The notes under the pieces: model-generated
Told to the model about the DNA's origin: nothing
Seen by the model: only the letters and a program-made list of their open reading frames with translations
Databases searched by the model: none
Program-made: the position numbers and the translations under genes
Part shown: piece by piece, positions 1 to 12,818 of the stretch
How positions within the stretch are numbered: position 1 is the stretch's first letter
Layout: each line of letters opens with the position of its first letter
Assembly: GCA_036924285.1 (NCBI GenBank)
Contig: JAYKYS010000009.1
Span: 7,316,001 to 7,380,000, forward strand
Length of the DNA stretch: 64,000 nucleotides
DNA from: Asterella californica
Lineage: Eukaryota > Streptophyta > Marchantiopsida > Marchantiales > Aytoniaceae
Direction of reading: 5' to 3'

Positions 1-2222
1 ACTCCGCTGGAAGAGCTCTGTTTGCAAGTGCGTCCCTGACCAGTTTTTTGATTGTTTTCTCCTTCGTATCAAGCAAATGTTTGATACCAGACAGCTAATC
101 TTGGTTTTCGTTTTCCTTGCGATGGACCTGGAAGAGGGAGTGAGTTAACACAAGAAAAAAGAAAGGCGTCAAAGACTTTAATTGATCTAGTTGAGGTGGC
201 AAACGAAAGAAGAACTTACATGACACCTACATCTAATAAGCAGGCAAAGTAGTACTCTCAGTTCTAGTTGAGAAGGACGAATAAAGTCCTTCATACTTGT
301 GTCTAGTGCTTGCTGTCAGTAGACTGGAGAATTACTGACTGCGATCTTGCTTTGATCAGGTCAAACTGCTGGACCCAGGTGGTAGGATCGCCAGTTTTAT
401 CAGCAAAGCGATAGCTCCTCCCCTGGATCTAGCCGTGCGCAATGGTATTCTGCTGCTCCAGGATCTTGGAGCATTGACCGCAGATGAGAGGCTCACTGAG
501 CTTGGTAAGCAGCTGGGTTCGTTACCAGTTCATCCGTCGACAAGCAAGATGCTCCTGTTTGCTATTCTTTTGAACTGTTTGGATCCTGCCTTAACTGTTG
601 CTTGTGCTGCTGGCTACCGAGAGCCTTTTGTGCTACCTATGGCTCCAGACCAAAAGAAACGAGCGCACCAGGCCAAACACGAGCTTGCTACCTCATATGG
701 TGGATATAGCGATCATCTGGCGGTCATAGCAGCATTTGATGGCTGGGAAGAAGCTAAAGTTAAAGGTCAGGAAGGACGGTTCTGTGCTCAGTACTTCATT
801 TCTGGTGGCACCATGACAATGCTTGCTGGCATGCGGAGACAGCTTCAGAGTGAGCTAGCTCAAAAAGGTTTTATCCCTAAAGGGCCTCATCCGTGCAGCC
901 TCAACGCCAAAGATCCAGGTATTGTTCGTGCTGTGTTAGCTGCGGGAATGTATCCGATGGTTGGTGTGCTCTTGCCACCCCTACCAACTGGTCAGAAAGC
1001 AGTAATACAAACTTCTCGCGGTGAAAAGGTCCGAATACATCCACACTCCGAAAATTTTAAACTCAACCGAACCATGCCCCATGGCGCAGCATCTTCGAAG
1101 GATTTGCTGCTAGTCTTTGATGAAGTAACACGAGGAGAAGCTCAAGTTTATATCAGGAACAGTACTCTCGTCAAGCCTCATCCTGTAATACTGGTAGCAA
1201 CAGAAATGGTGGTAGCTCCACTTGACCCATCCGAAGAGGTCCCCATGGACATGGATGAGGACGAGGACGAGGAGGCGCTTGTAGACAGTGACGACGAAGA
1301 TGAGGTCAAGCCTAGGCCAGGTCCAGATTCTGTGAAAAGGAGGCAGGCTGAGTGCATGGCGTCTCCAGAAAAAGGTGTCGCTGTCGTCATCGATCGATGG
1401 TTACGCTTCACTGCTACAGCTGTTGAAGCTGCCCAGTTTTACTGCCTTCGAGAGCGACTCAACGCTGCTATAGCCTTCAAGGTCAGTGGAAGGCTTCTCA
1501 TCTTCGTCTATTCTTGCGCGTTTGCATCGCTTAGGATTTTCCTCCTGGTAAGAGCAGTGCTTGTATAGGCGATTTTTGGCACGTATACCGAGAGTAACTC
1601 CTGACCTCAGTTCGTCACTCAGTTCTTTCTTTGAGCTTCGTTATGAGTCTCGGCATCGCATGTCTTATACTGATTGATGGAGCTCATCTTTTATCAGAGG
1701 TTTGAGAGATAGGAAGTAAACTTTTGTACTGCATATCAATTCGTACGTGATGGCTTCCAGATCAAGTATCCGCGAGAAAAATTGCCACCTCAACTTGCTG
1801 CTTCTGTTTACACCATAGCCTGCATATTGTCCTTCGATAACACGATTAACCTGGAGCCTCCACCCCCACCACGGCCCTCTTACTCGTCAAACTCAAGGTC
1901 AGCCACTCGATCCGATCCACAAGCCTGGTTTCAAGGAGGCCAAGGCCAGAGTCAGGGCGGAAACCGAAAGGAAAGGTGGTCAGGACCTCCATCAGACAAC
2001 GACAGTGTGCATGGGAAGCCTGTCATGCGAAGGGCTACCAGTTCACCTGGCATACATTTACATGACGAGAGGTACACGCGACAAGATGGGAAAGCGCAAA
2101 CGCAAAGTTCAGGTGGACGTGGGAATTTGTATCCTGCCTCGGAACACCGACAAAAGGCTTCAAATATTACAGGTCCTGGCCGAGGTGCACATTTCAAAAG
2201 GCCAAAAGGTGGTGGAGGATGA
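1..2222 (+). CDS. DEAH-box (RHA/DExH6-like) RNA helicase, 3' part
   Basis: C-terminal 536 codons of a DEAH/RHA-type ATP-dependent RNA helicase; the motor motifs lie upstream of the window. Exons are 1-27, 360-1481 and 1761-2222, all phase 0 with GT-AG introns (28-359, 1482-1760). The first exon ends in TPLEELCLQ and the second opens VKLLDPGGRIASF, the normal entry to the helicase-associated winged-helix/HA2 region, followed by LTELGKQLGSLPVHP. The OB-fold (C-terminal NTP-binding-associated) segment includes LLLVFDEVTRGEAQVYIRNS, and then comes a strongly acidic stretch (about 1246-1305). The last exon opens IKYPREKLPPQ, gives VYTIACILS, then proline-rich and Gly/Arg-rich low-complexity sequence up to the TGA at 2220-2222. 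The layout matches the plant nuclear DExH6 group better than spliceosomal PRP2/16/22 types, as I remember them. RNA unwinding in the nucleus is inferred from the family. Confidence 0.95.
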
Positions 2223-4050
2223 AGAATTTGGGAACAGTCTGCTTGCGTTCTTTCGATTCGAGTTGAGAGGCAAGCTTCTTGACGTACTAAGTCGCGAAAT
2301 TCCACGAACGATTAGGTTTCACGCCAGTACAGGATCGGTGTCCTGTACAGTCTGGACGAGCAGTTGTTTCTCTGATGGAATGCTTTGAATTGGGTTCAAG
2401 GATCATCTGTCCTGCATTCTGGTTTGTTAATTCTGGCTGGAACAAGGCTCCCTTTTGTACGAGACAGCTCTTCGCGAAGCAGCTTTCAACTATGACCCAT
2501 CCAAAGCTCACATGTGTATGGTGATTGAGGATACCGTCCCTGATTCCAATCCTCCTTGCCTGCTTTATCAGTGGATCCACCCGTCCTCGACCAACGTCAG
2601 AGTGTGATTCTCCTGTTTGAGGTACTTCACTGTCTCGACTCATCAGGACCTCATTTCTCATTTACTTTTTTTCTCAGTATGCGTTGATCGCAGTCTGTCA
2701 GGTCTCTTCATGTATGTCACCCCCAGCAGATGGGCCACTCCTTGCACAAGACGATGTGTAAGAAATAGTTACGAGATGTCACGCTCGCTGCGCGCAGGGG
2801 TTTCGACCGTGCCAAGAGGATTCAGTCAAGCTCCTGCTTGCCTGCACAACGAGAGCGGAGTAAAGGGCGAGCTGTCTTGTTATATGGAACTTGTCGTGCA
2901 AGGGTGCCACTGATTGTGAAGGGGATAAATGTAAAGGATTCTCGGAATGTTTGATCCAGGTGCTGGGAGTCTGATGTTTCTTTTTTGGTATACTACTAGC
3001 TGTTATTCTTAACCAACGTGAACTTACGGACCTATCCTGTTTACTATTCTGTACTAATCAGCACAGTACCGTCCAGTTATGACGACCTCAAAGCCTTTTC
3101 TTTCTTTAGTACGTTTGGAAAGTCATAAGTGAACCACGTCATCGAAAAGTCTTTGGGGAAGTCTCATTTCTTTACTATCCTCTGTGTAGGATACGAAACT
3201 ATCAAATCTTTAGTGATATCGTTGAGCTGTCAGCCTGCATGTCTCTAGAAAAGCCTGCATTATCGATTGACAATCACATTGTGGATGAATACAAACACTG
3301 CATGGTTGTCAGCGAACGCGTAAGTCAACTAAGATTGTCATTAGTGTGATTGCCGCTGAAGTGACTCGTGCTCGACAGATCGCCTTGTACATGCTGTGCT
3401 TCCAGCTTTCGTTATATACTGAAGACAGGAAGTTGTAGAGTACGGTAGTAAAATCGAAGTAATGGGCTCCTTGTCACTGGAAAGGAGGCGCGAGATCTGT
3501 ACGTAGCCGCTACAAATCTGGGAGAGGCAATATTCTGATGTCAGCTTGTCCTCCAGGAAGGTGTACATGCCCGTGGTAAGCTAGTGGACCCCGGAGTACG
3601 TGACGGATTCTATCCAAACAACTGACGTACAATCCGAATGGGACTACAGAACATGAGTGTGCACCCAGCAGGAGAAACGCAAGCATCTCCTAAGTTCAGT
3701 TCATGAGAGTAATGAATTTCCATTCCGCGCAGCTCCTTGCTCGAATAGTTCATTCGCCACAAACTGTGCATTCGCGCAACTCCATACCAGTTCAGATCAC
3801 GCTGTGATGATTAAATGTGCTCTCATGTGCTAGTTTTGAGTAATTACTAAAGACGGCAAGGGAGATTACCAGGAAAAACTACGAAAATGAAACTGAGCCG
3901 GATCTAAAAAAGGCGACTTATTGTCTCTTGATTTTATGCATATTTATCCTTTTCATCTTCCCATAAGTCCTCTTTATGGAGACTTCTCCAGGTTCACCTT
4001 TGGGAAGAAGAATTGTTGTCACTTGATCTTACAAGAGTAAGATTATGAGA
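2223..4050. other. 3' flank of the helicase gene, no gene seen
   Basis: Probable 3' UTR followed by intergenic DNA. Short open frames here on both strands show no recognisable domain, no consistent splice structure and no codon-level pattern. Base composition falls gradually toward the AT-rich repeat block that follows. Confidence 0.5.
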
Positions 4051-5350
4051 GATTGTATATTCACCTTATGTACAGTTAGAATTGTACATGAGGTGTAATT
4101 AAGAGTTCATTTTTTTTCTAAGAATTTTTCTTTTAGGAAGTCTTTACAACTTGTCTTGTCTTTTAAGATTGTACTTGTAGTTGGATAGGTTGAAGTTACA
4201 GTCACAACGCTTATCGATTTTTCTGATTTCCAGATGCAAGGTGTTTCGTTCTCTGATATCCAGAGGCCAGGTGTTTCGTTTACTTGAGAATAGTTTAAAT
4301 AGATTTTTTAATTTTAATAATTTAAATTTAGACATTTTAATTAAAATTAAAATTATCTTTTGACTTGCAGTCACTAAACCTGACGTGGATTTTTCCTCCC
4401 CGTTTCTTTCCTTCCCTGTACAAGGTTGCTGTTAAAATTTTCACTACAACCAAATAAAAGACCAGTCAGACTGTATATTCCACGTCTATTTTTTTATCCT
4501 TTTCTCTTCTTTGTACAAGGCCGTGGGGAACAATATTATGTAGATTTACATAATGAAATGGAGGTGTCTGAAACTGTAATAGCTCAAAGACGTAAATATA
4601 CATGACTTGAATGGAGGCGAGTATACCTCGACTCTCTCAAAACTCCAGATTTCACTTAAGATGTAGAAGCAAATCCAGTTACAGAAACTTTCACTACATA
4701 TTGCTCAAGTGCATCAGTCCTCAAAACCTAAACTCCCTGTGAGGTTTACATTCAAGTTGAACCGGACATGGTTTTTAGTACCAGATAAATTTTCCTTGTC
4801 AAAGGTTCATTAGTACGGAGTAAAGTTGTGGATATGTATCCACAGTGCACTTTTGGCCGGATAGAAGAAAGACAAATCTAAAAGTAGTGGATTGGACCAT
4901 ACGCCACAGTGCAGGTGCGATCGAGGTTTTAGTGAAAATTTGATAAGTGTTGAAGAGAAAATATTTAAATTTTAAATAAAGAACCCATAAAGCATATGGG
5001 TTGCAGCGCACAACATATAAGACCTAACATCAACCTTGTCAGAAGATTTTCTACATAAATTAATTTATAATTGAACATTATTCGCTGGAAAAATTAAGTA
5101 ATAAATTAAACATCTTTGCATATTTTTCTTTTCTGAACATAGAACACCTGGAGAGTTATATGATCAATTAAACACTTTTGCATATTCTTCTCTTCCGAAC
5201 ATGGAAGAGGTGAATATGCAAGGAAGCCTCCAGAGTAAAGTTGTGAATATCAGTTATTCTTCCAGTACTCCTATCTACGCGCATTCACCACTTCTCAGGC
5301 CCTCGTGTATATTCACCTCATATGCATTAATAACTAATTTATGACAAAAC
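4050..5350. repeat. AT-rich dispersed repeat with foldbacks
   Basis: Contains short inverted repeats, for example TTATGTAC...GTACATGA at about 4,069-4,095 and TTGCATATTC...GAATATGCAA at about 5,177-5,222. Also holds the phrase GTACAAGGCCGTGGGGAA near 4,513, which recurs in diverged form near 51,978 and 52,308. The element HGTTTCGTT-like GGTGTTTCGTT occurs twice about 31-33 bp apart near 4,240 and 4,271. Probably a decayed, non-coding transposable element family shared with 51,719-52,340. Confidence 0.5.
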
Positions 5351-5455
5351 TCTTCAGTTAAATAGATTTTCCAAGTTAAAGTTTTATTCACAAGTCAGGT
5401 CGGTTCAGTTAACGTCGATTTAGTTTTATTCCCGATTCCAACATTAGTTATTTCC

Positions 5456-5512
5456 CTTTGGCAGTCCCCATGCTATTTTCCCTGTGGGAAAATAGCATGG
5501 GGACTGCCAAAG
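5456..5512. repeat. Perfect 27-bp hairpin with 3-nt loop
   Basis: The arm at 5,456-5,482 (beginning CTTTGGCAGTCCCC) is exactly complementary to 5,486-5,512, with loop TGT at 5,483-5,485. No mismatch in 27 pairs. Lies in AT-rich DNA between decayed repeats; could be a foldback left by a transposition or repair event, or a small-RNA precursor. Confidence 0.9.
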
Positions 5513-8100
5513 CAGCCAAACGAGATTTGAGATTGGTCAACAGAAGAGTCTGTTTACATACTTGAGACCATCTAGAAGGCATGTTTGCCGTTGCAGTCAC
5601 GTGGAGTGAGTGCAACTGCAGAGTTCTTCGGAATCTGGAAGGTTCCGGAGTTTACACCTTTTGTCCCAAGGGAAAACCCAACTTTTATTTTCACTTGAGT
5701 AATCATGCATTCTGTGGCGATCACTTTACAGTCAAATCGCGTCATCCATACTCAATAGCAAATAAAATAGTACATCAGTGATTCTGATTAGAGATCTAGG
5801 GTTAAACTCTTGCAAACTGCAGTTGATGTAAAAACGGTTTACATAGTTGACAACAAATACGTATATGTTATCAGTGGTTGAAAAACTGTCCAAAAATACT
5901 ATTATCAATGGATGTGAGAAAGACACATTTACTCCGGAGAATTTGTCTTGGTGATTATGTGAACCTTGTGTAACAATTCGATTATGTGCACTGCACAATT
6001 TTTGAACCTTGTGGTTCGAATCCTGTTGTGATGGACTCACATGGATAGTCGTATTGATCTTCGAAGACAAATAATATCATTTATTATATATCAATTTTAT
6101 AGTACTAAAAATGATAACAAAATTATCTCTAGTTCATTATTCCTCTATGAAAAATCTTTTGGTGGAGATTATGACATTACCACTACATTTTCAAGTCCAA
6201 CAAACAACACTTGTTTGTTGGAAAAATAAGAGTTTGTCATATAAGTTCTTAGAGGTAAATTAGACGATATACTTTTATCTATGTGATAACATGGATGTTG
6301 TGACTTTAGAGATGCATACTTCGAGGCAAAACATTTATGTATAGTCAGAGGAAGGATTCTATTTAATATTTATAACAAAATATACAATATAAATAGATAT
6401 ACATATATCTAAAAATAAATTTTAGAGAAAGTTTAGAAAATTAAATAATCCTCGTATAATATATAATATATTAAATAATTATTATGTCAAGTATATAAAA
6501 TTATTACTCACTATATATGCATATATTTTTTATTATAAAGATTGAAATATAACCTCTAGAATATAGTTCGTTAAACAAAATATAACTATTGATGTGTAGT
6601 TGGTTGTATGAAGTGCAATTTGCATCCTGCACTTTATGTAAGATTTTGTGACAGTTTATGAATATTTATGTCTAATATCTCATACTAGACTAAACATATT
6701 GAGCTTCTGTAATTCTTTTATAACATTGATCAATCATAGACCTCGTGTGAAAATGAATGTTTTATGTTGACTTTCTTCAATCATTATGTTCAAACTCATG
6801 CTTATCTTTAAGCTTATCGATTTGTATTCATTGATAGTTAATTCTCAAGTGATGAGAGAATTTGATCGTATGATTAATTAAATATAATTTCAAGTGTTGC
6901 TACCTCTTTTATTATAATTACACCACCAAATATCACCACCACTAGTATTAGCAACTCTAGTGGAAAAACTACTTGAAGTTACACCGATGGAACTAACCCG
7001 TAACTACATAGTTGGAATTCATGACAACGATCATAGATACAAAGTAGAGGGACCAATGTTGTCTCTACTCCTCAATCTTTGTTGCATGTCCTCTCTTGAA
7101 CTCATTATAATTATCCATGGACGATTTGTCCAAGTGCTAACTTAAAGACAACTCTTTATACTTCATGAAAAATTTGCATATGCTCCAATATCATTCACTA
7201 TCAAATTCTTGTAGAGAGTCATCTAGTTCAATTGCATCTCATTGCATCGAAATAGCATCATGAGATTTTCATGATCTCAGACATCTCATACATGGCCCAA
7301 AGAAAAATTATGTTGACACTCTACGTAACATTAAGTGACTCGATATTTATATCAAACCCGTCATCTTATATGATAGAGGATGATAGCATAAGTAATCTAT
7401 ACTTATTTACAAAGACTGATTCAATTTGAACCCATTGTGCTATAACATGAATCTCTAGAATCCTTTTGAGACTTTTTGACGGTCTAAGATGACAACAACC
7501 TATTATGTCGTCACTTAATACATGTCCTTACGTGTGACAACCAACTGCTCATACTTAGCTATAATCTTGTCTTATATTAGAACAAAAAAGAAAACAAGTA
7601 GCTTATATGTCATTAACGTTATCTTATTTCTCTAAGATATTTATCAATGTTCATGTACATCAAAAAAAAATTTATAATATATTTTAATTTCAAATATTAT
7701 TCTACAATAGTCATGTAATCATGAAGAAATTTAAGAAATAGAGTCATGTGAATATGTAGACACCAGTTCCACTAAAAGATCTCCAAGTCACCCAGAACCT
7801 CTCATTCCTAAGTTCACTAGCATGGAACGGAGAGAAGCAAAAAAGAATTGAGAACTATTCACAAAGTTTGGACTTTGTGATTTTTTTTGAATTCTATACC
7901 GTAGAAGGGACTGAGATCTATATAGTAAGATTTTTGGAGAAAATAAAAATCTTTCCAGTTACCTAAGTACAAAGGGAAAAATATGTAATATTCGTCTTCC
8001 TCCTTGTATAGCGGAACAACCAGTTTAAATATACATGGTAATGCACTACCTACAATAGACTTACAAGCATAAGCGCACTACTCGATTGTAAGATTTATGT
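5513..8100. other. AT-rich intergenic DNA, no gene seen
   Basis: Low-complexity A/T runs and short frames without domain signals. One small perfect foldback TCCAACAAAC / GTTTGTTGGA (6,196-6,205 and 6,213-6,222, loop 7 nt). Nothing else supported. Confidence 0.5.
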
Positions 8101-8751
8101 TGTTCGTAAATACATACGACTATCGTATCAAATTTTGTGTGAAGGTTGTCTAGGAAAACGTGGTTCCTAGCTATGGAGATTTCGTGTGCTAAATAGACAA
8201 GAGAGAAAAAAAACCACGAGAATAAGCTCCGCAAGATATATCAATCCTCGTTTTATATGTACTCTCGGTTTTCTCTTTGGACATAAAATTGATAAAAAGA
8301 CATGAGTGGTATGTCATCTGCACCCAACTTCCTAAAACAACTCCGAGCTCAAGTCTAGGATAAAAATTATCGAAGCGAAACTCAAAGCAAGGGAAATACT
8401 CCTTTGCTAACAAGAAGCTTCATCACAATTTCACAGAATCTGAACCTTGATCCAAAGCACATCAATGTACAAACCTCTAGTAAAAGCTAACTACCACAAG
8501 TTACACATAACTAATTGGAACTCTAACGAGATCAAAGGGACAAAAACTGTAACAAAAGAACCAAAGAAGGTCTATCTAGGAACTTCATCCTTTCATCAAA
8601 CGGTCTTTGGATAATGATAGGGTCTTCCTTCCTTACTCCATTGGCTCCAAGAACCTTCAGATCTGACTCTCGATAGTCGAGGTATCTCAGATTTTTTATC
8701 GCAAATGATTGAACCTTCAAAACCTCTTTCTTGCAATTTAAAACCACGTAG

Positions 8752-9243
8752 ACCTGCAAAACAAAACCACGTACACACGTAAAACGGTTCGTCTGATCTG
8801 ATATCAGTCTTCTTTGATAGGTAGATTTGACTATCTTGATCTCCTCGACACTCCAAACAAGTTTGAGAGTTGTCATCGTGAAGAACGATGAGAAATTTGA
8901 TCACAAGAAGCAGAAAAACTGACATAAATCATTCTCATACGGCTCAGCTTCACTCACCACATCCAACACAACAATCCAACTGAATTAATCTCATGCAACT
9001 TAAAATCAAATATACCTGCAAAACAAAACCACGTACACACGTAAAACATATCGTCTGATCTGATATCCGTCTTCTTTGATAAGTAGATTTGACTATCTTG
9101 ATTCCACCGACACTCCAAACAAGTAGTTAGGAGTTGTCATCATGAAAAACGATGAGAAATTTGATCACAAGAAGCAAAAAAACAGACATAAATCATTCTC
9201 ATGCGGCTCAATTTCACTCACCACGTCCAACACAAAAATCCAA
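8752..9243. repeat. Tandem duplication, period about 262 bp
   Basis: Copy 1 starts near 8,752 and copy 2 near 9,014, both with ACCTGCAAAACAAAACCACG and then the same order of phrases (GTCTGATCTGATATC, TAGATTTGACTATCTTGAT, GATGAGAAATTTGATCAC, CATAAATCATTCTCAT). Roughly nine bases in ten agree by eye. Confidence 0.85.
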
Positions 9244-10310
9244 CTCACGTGCGACCTCCTGTACGTAGATGTAGACTCCTTGATCGCGTTGGCATAAAAA
9301 ACGAAGAGTTTGGTTCACCAATCATGAAAAACAACCAAGAAGCCCAACCTTAGGTTGCAGACGAATGAACCTGATGAAAAATTTCTCCATGCGAGCTAAT
9401 TCTCCTCACATCTCTCAAATCGTTCAATGAAACTTTGTAACGTCTTCAATTTCTTGAAGAAGTTATGGTCCCAATGGATCCAAGTACAACAAATTTGGAC
9501 TCTAGGACAACCCAAACGGTCCAACTCTTCCTTGCAGATCAATGAAGCACTTCAGTTTCTCTTCCTTATGTCTCAATTTCTCTCAGAACACACAACATGA
9601 TCCACCTCTTCACGGATCGTTTTATCTTATGCGTAGCTTGCACAAATCTAGACCCAATGACATCTTGTGTGCATGCATTGGACCTCCCAATCTCCCAACC
9701 ATCCGTCGAGCTTAGAGTCGTGAGCATAAGATGCCTCTTCAACCTAGATTATGACCAAAAAACCCTCTTGCACCTTTAGTATAACGTCAAGAACAGTAAA
9801 TACCCAATCGGGACAAGTTAAGGCCTAGCTTGATTTTTCTATCTTTTGAACTTCACAACTTCATCATTAAGCATCCAAATGAAATAAATGAAGTTATGGG
9901 AAGCTTGCGAAGAGCTCTACCATTTGGTGCAATGGGATTAGAGATTTGAAAGTTGTGTAAAAAGATCATTTTTAGTCTTACGAGCATCTTTGGATTGATA
10001 ACGCATAACATCAAAATTTGATTTTCAGATAAGAGCGACATGACACGACATGACAGTGCATTAGCTTGCATAAATCACATAACAAAATTTCGTACGTGTT
10101 CATGATTTCATCTTGTCTACTCGTGACATTACGTTGCAAGTTAGTTGAAATTTTCCTTGTGCTTTACGGCTCTATGATCGTCCAAGACTTAGTAAGAAGA
10201 TAGTCGCATAACATCTTTCTCTCGAGTGTTTTCAGATGAGGTTCAGAAATGCATGTCAATTCGTTTGTTGACATCTAACCAAATTGGTAAAACCATCGAC
10301 GGGAAAAATG

Positions 10311-10337
10311 GTCCGTCCAGTTAAGTTATGGACGGAC
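10311..10337. repeat. Small foldback GTCCGTCCA / TGGACGGAC
   Basis: Perfect 9-bp arms (10,311-10,319 and 10,329-10,337) around a 9-nt loop, with CATCGACGGGAAAAATG directly before. The combination resembles ends of some plant DNA-transposon derivatives, but the matching outer terminus was not found. Confidence 0.4.
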
Positions 10338-10464
10338 TAATTAATCTGTCCATCAGCTAAATTTCCAGTTGGTTGTTGAAAGCTGGAACTCAGAAAAACA
10401 AGAACTGTAGCTATGGATGCACTATACATGTTGAGGTACAACTATGATAGTCCTTGAAGTAATA

Positions 10465-11449
10465 TGTAACCACATTTACTTAAATTAACTCAACTGAATA
10501 TGGGCAATGATTACTAACATGCAGCGACGGCAACAGGATTCGGAAAAGGAAGCTGAAGCCTGGAGCAAAACAAAAGGATTAAACGAGTTACAAATTCTAG
10601 TTTAAGAGTGGGAGACATGAACCATAGAAGAGAAGAGAAGATAACCAGAACGGTTGATTTTCAGAGAGAAGGAGACTAGCGTTGGAACTCAGAGAGTGAC
10701 GAGAGACTAGAAGCTAGTGATTATAACCAAGAACCATAGACATGAGAAGAGGTTTGTGTACCAGAGATTAGACATGTGTGCAAGCTGGGGAGGGTCGGTT
10801 TAGATTCTGATACAGAATGTTACCGTGAGTCTGAATTTTATGGAAGTTACAATCTCTGAGAGAAATTAAGGTTTCAAAATCACGCTTAGTATTTCTGAGT
10901 GAGAAGTCAGGACGATAGTAAGAAAGTTAAGTTTTCTGAGAAATTTCTGTTTGAGAACTCAATTTCTGAAGTACGGCTTGAGGAGCATGACAGTTGTCAG
11001 CTTGATAGCCTTTCGTGATCTATGTCAATGAACAAACTTCGTGTAATGTTTATGAGCCCTTGATTTTCTCGTTAGTGGAAGAATAAAGCTTAGATTTGTG
11101 TGCCGAAGTTGAATTGGAAGCGTCAATGTGGTGTTGATTCTATTTTTGTACTTTGTGTTTCTATTTGAATCCCAATAGTGAAAACGCTGTCCAAATATCT
11201 TCCAATCCCAAGTAAGAGCAATCTCATTTGTGTTCTAAGACTTCCGATTAGAAACCAAGACTCGCAGCAGACTATTCAGTCATCTTAAAATGATTAGGCG
11301 GTTATTAAGTTCCCCGTGTTTATTAGAAGAATGTTGGAAAGAACTAGATCTGAAGACAAAAAAAGAATAATATTCTTCAGATTCAGATTCCACGACTAAA
11401 TCATTATAAACAAGAGATTTTATTCCGCTATCTGCGATCAAACGTTTCA
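10465..11449 (+). repeat. Diverged LTR of the 52,492-57,991 chromovirus family
   Basis: Begins TGTAACCACATT and ends in CA at 11,449. Shares in order the phrases GTGTAATGTTTATGAG, AAGCTTAGATTTGTGTGCC, ATGTGGTGTTGATTCTATTT, CCCCGTGTTTATTAG and a final CTGCGATCAAACG with the two LTRs of the later element. Two bases after its end comes TGGTA, the start of the primer-binding site used by that family, so it is an LTR with a trace of internal sequence rather than a clean solo LTR. Clearly older than the later copy. Confidence 0.75.
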
Positions 11450-12818
11450 AATGGTACACGCATCTGTGCTTCCCAGATTCTACCAGAGGCATTTCAAAGA
11501 TTGTACGTATAACCAAGTGAATAACTATAGTTACCGCCGTGGACAGCTCTGTCCATTCTTTACTGAATTCGTTTGTTCCGTGGCTAGGAGGTTCACCGAC
11601 GCAGTTTGACTTGATACTGAGCAGAGGGCAGTGTCTTGCCGGAAATTCATTTTCGTGGAATGACGCTTTCCTTGCAAGCTTTCTGAAAACGTGATAGCCA
11701 AAGATAAAGAGGGACATTCCACGATGGACTGACTGTTCGAACACTTCAGTTCCAGAGTTACCGTACTCAGTTGGGCAGCTGCGGCAGTAAAGCGCGTGAG
11801 TAGAAAGAGTGTTGACGGGAAGATAGTTACAGAATGAAGGAAGGAAGATGAAGCCACATATACCCATCCGTCCTTCACCGCTCGTCGACGATTGCTTCTG
11901 GCTCACCAATATGCGAGAAGCATAAAGGTCCTATCAATCTTTCCATTCCCGTGATTAGCTCCCAAGAAATCGTCATCAACGACTTAGAATCGCGGAAAGC
12001 TATATTCAACTTGTCGTGTCTACGAGCACGAGCGGGCTTTTGAGAGTAAAAAATTACTACTGATAAGAGTCACGAGCAAGCAAGCCATTTAATTTATAAG
12101 AGATGAAGTAGTCAAAGCTTTAAAACAGAAGCTCGGGCGAAAAGACCGGACGTATCAATGCTTTAACTTCTTTCACGCGTTCGGTTGACGCGCTCACGTT
12201 CTTGTGTCGCGAGCTCGTCCCGAACGCGGCCAGGAGCAGGGCCTCAACAAATGTATACATACGACTACTGAACTCACTCTTCTGTGATCGGTTTAGTTCG
12301 AGTTCCTTAGTATCTCTTAGGTCGTTTAATTGAACTTTCTTTGGTTGTTGGTTTGTGCATTACTCCCTTTCATATCGACGATACCTCAGTGTGACCAAAA
12401 AGGAAAAGAGAAAAAAAGTAGAACCAAGAGATCGAGTTTACCAAATTTCTAGCTTCGTTTTCTTGTTAGAATCGAATTGACGCGTTCTTGGTTCTCGTTA
12501 GTCCTTCTTGCTCAATTACAGAAAAAGGAAACTCAACGATCCCGCTGAGTTCTCATCAATAACTTCATTCTGAAAAGCAGTGGTCTGATTAGCAGTTCAT
12601 ATATCTGTCCTATCGTAGTCTTGTTGTGCACAGTCTTCTTCGCACCTCATAGTGACGAATATATTGATCGGTTCATTATAAATTTTTGTCTGTCGTAGTT
12701 TTTCCTCATCGTGACGAGCAGATTGGTCGGAGGCAGAAGTGACAGTTTCGAGGACTGATTGGACAGGAAGATCAGGGTTTGATTGAAGCCTTTTGGGCAC
12801 GGTCTGCCGAAAATCGTC
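11450..12818. promoter_or_regulatory. Upstream region of the LEA_2 gene
   Basis: Non-coding. The GC content rises from about 12,150 onward (GACGCGCTCACG, GTCGCGAGCTCGTCCC), consistent with a promoter and 5' UTR before the ATG at 12,819. No TATA box or transcription start could be fixed with confidence. A long - strand frame at 11,280-11,909 overlaps the LTR and is not supported as a gene. Confidence 0.4.

Larger units (their letters stand above)
8100..10400. repeat. Dispersed repeat family, also at 36,400-37,750
   Basis: Phrases here recur in the later block, some in the same orientation (the GTGAAGG...TCTAGGAA phrase near 8,141 and 36,418) and some inverted (GATTTGACTATCTTGAT near 8,824 against ATCAAGATAGTCAAATC near 37,630; the CCTCCCAATCTCCCAACC phrase near 9,683 against AGATTGGGAGGTCCA near 37,054). 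A third diverged match to the GTCATTGG phrase is near 58,769. No intact open frame; likely remnants of one transposon family. Confidence 0.6.

Noticed and set aside
1178..1411. Ser-rich - strand frame
   Set aside because: Antisense shadow of the acidic stretch in the helicase exon.
11280..11909. 209-codon - strand frame
   Set aside because: Overlaps the old LTR and its flank, no domain, no homology recognised.
12783..12818. Upstream start for the LEA_2 gene
   Set aside because: The frame before 12,819 begins at a TTG, not an ATG.
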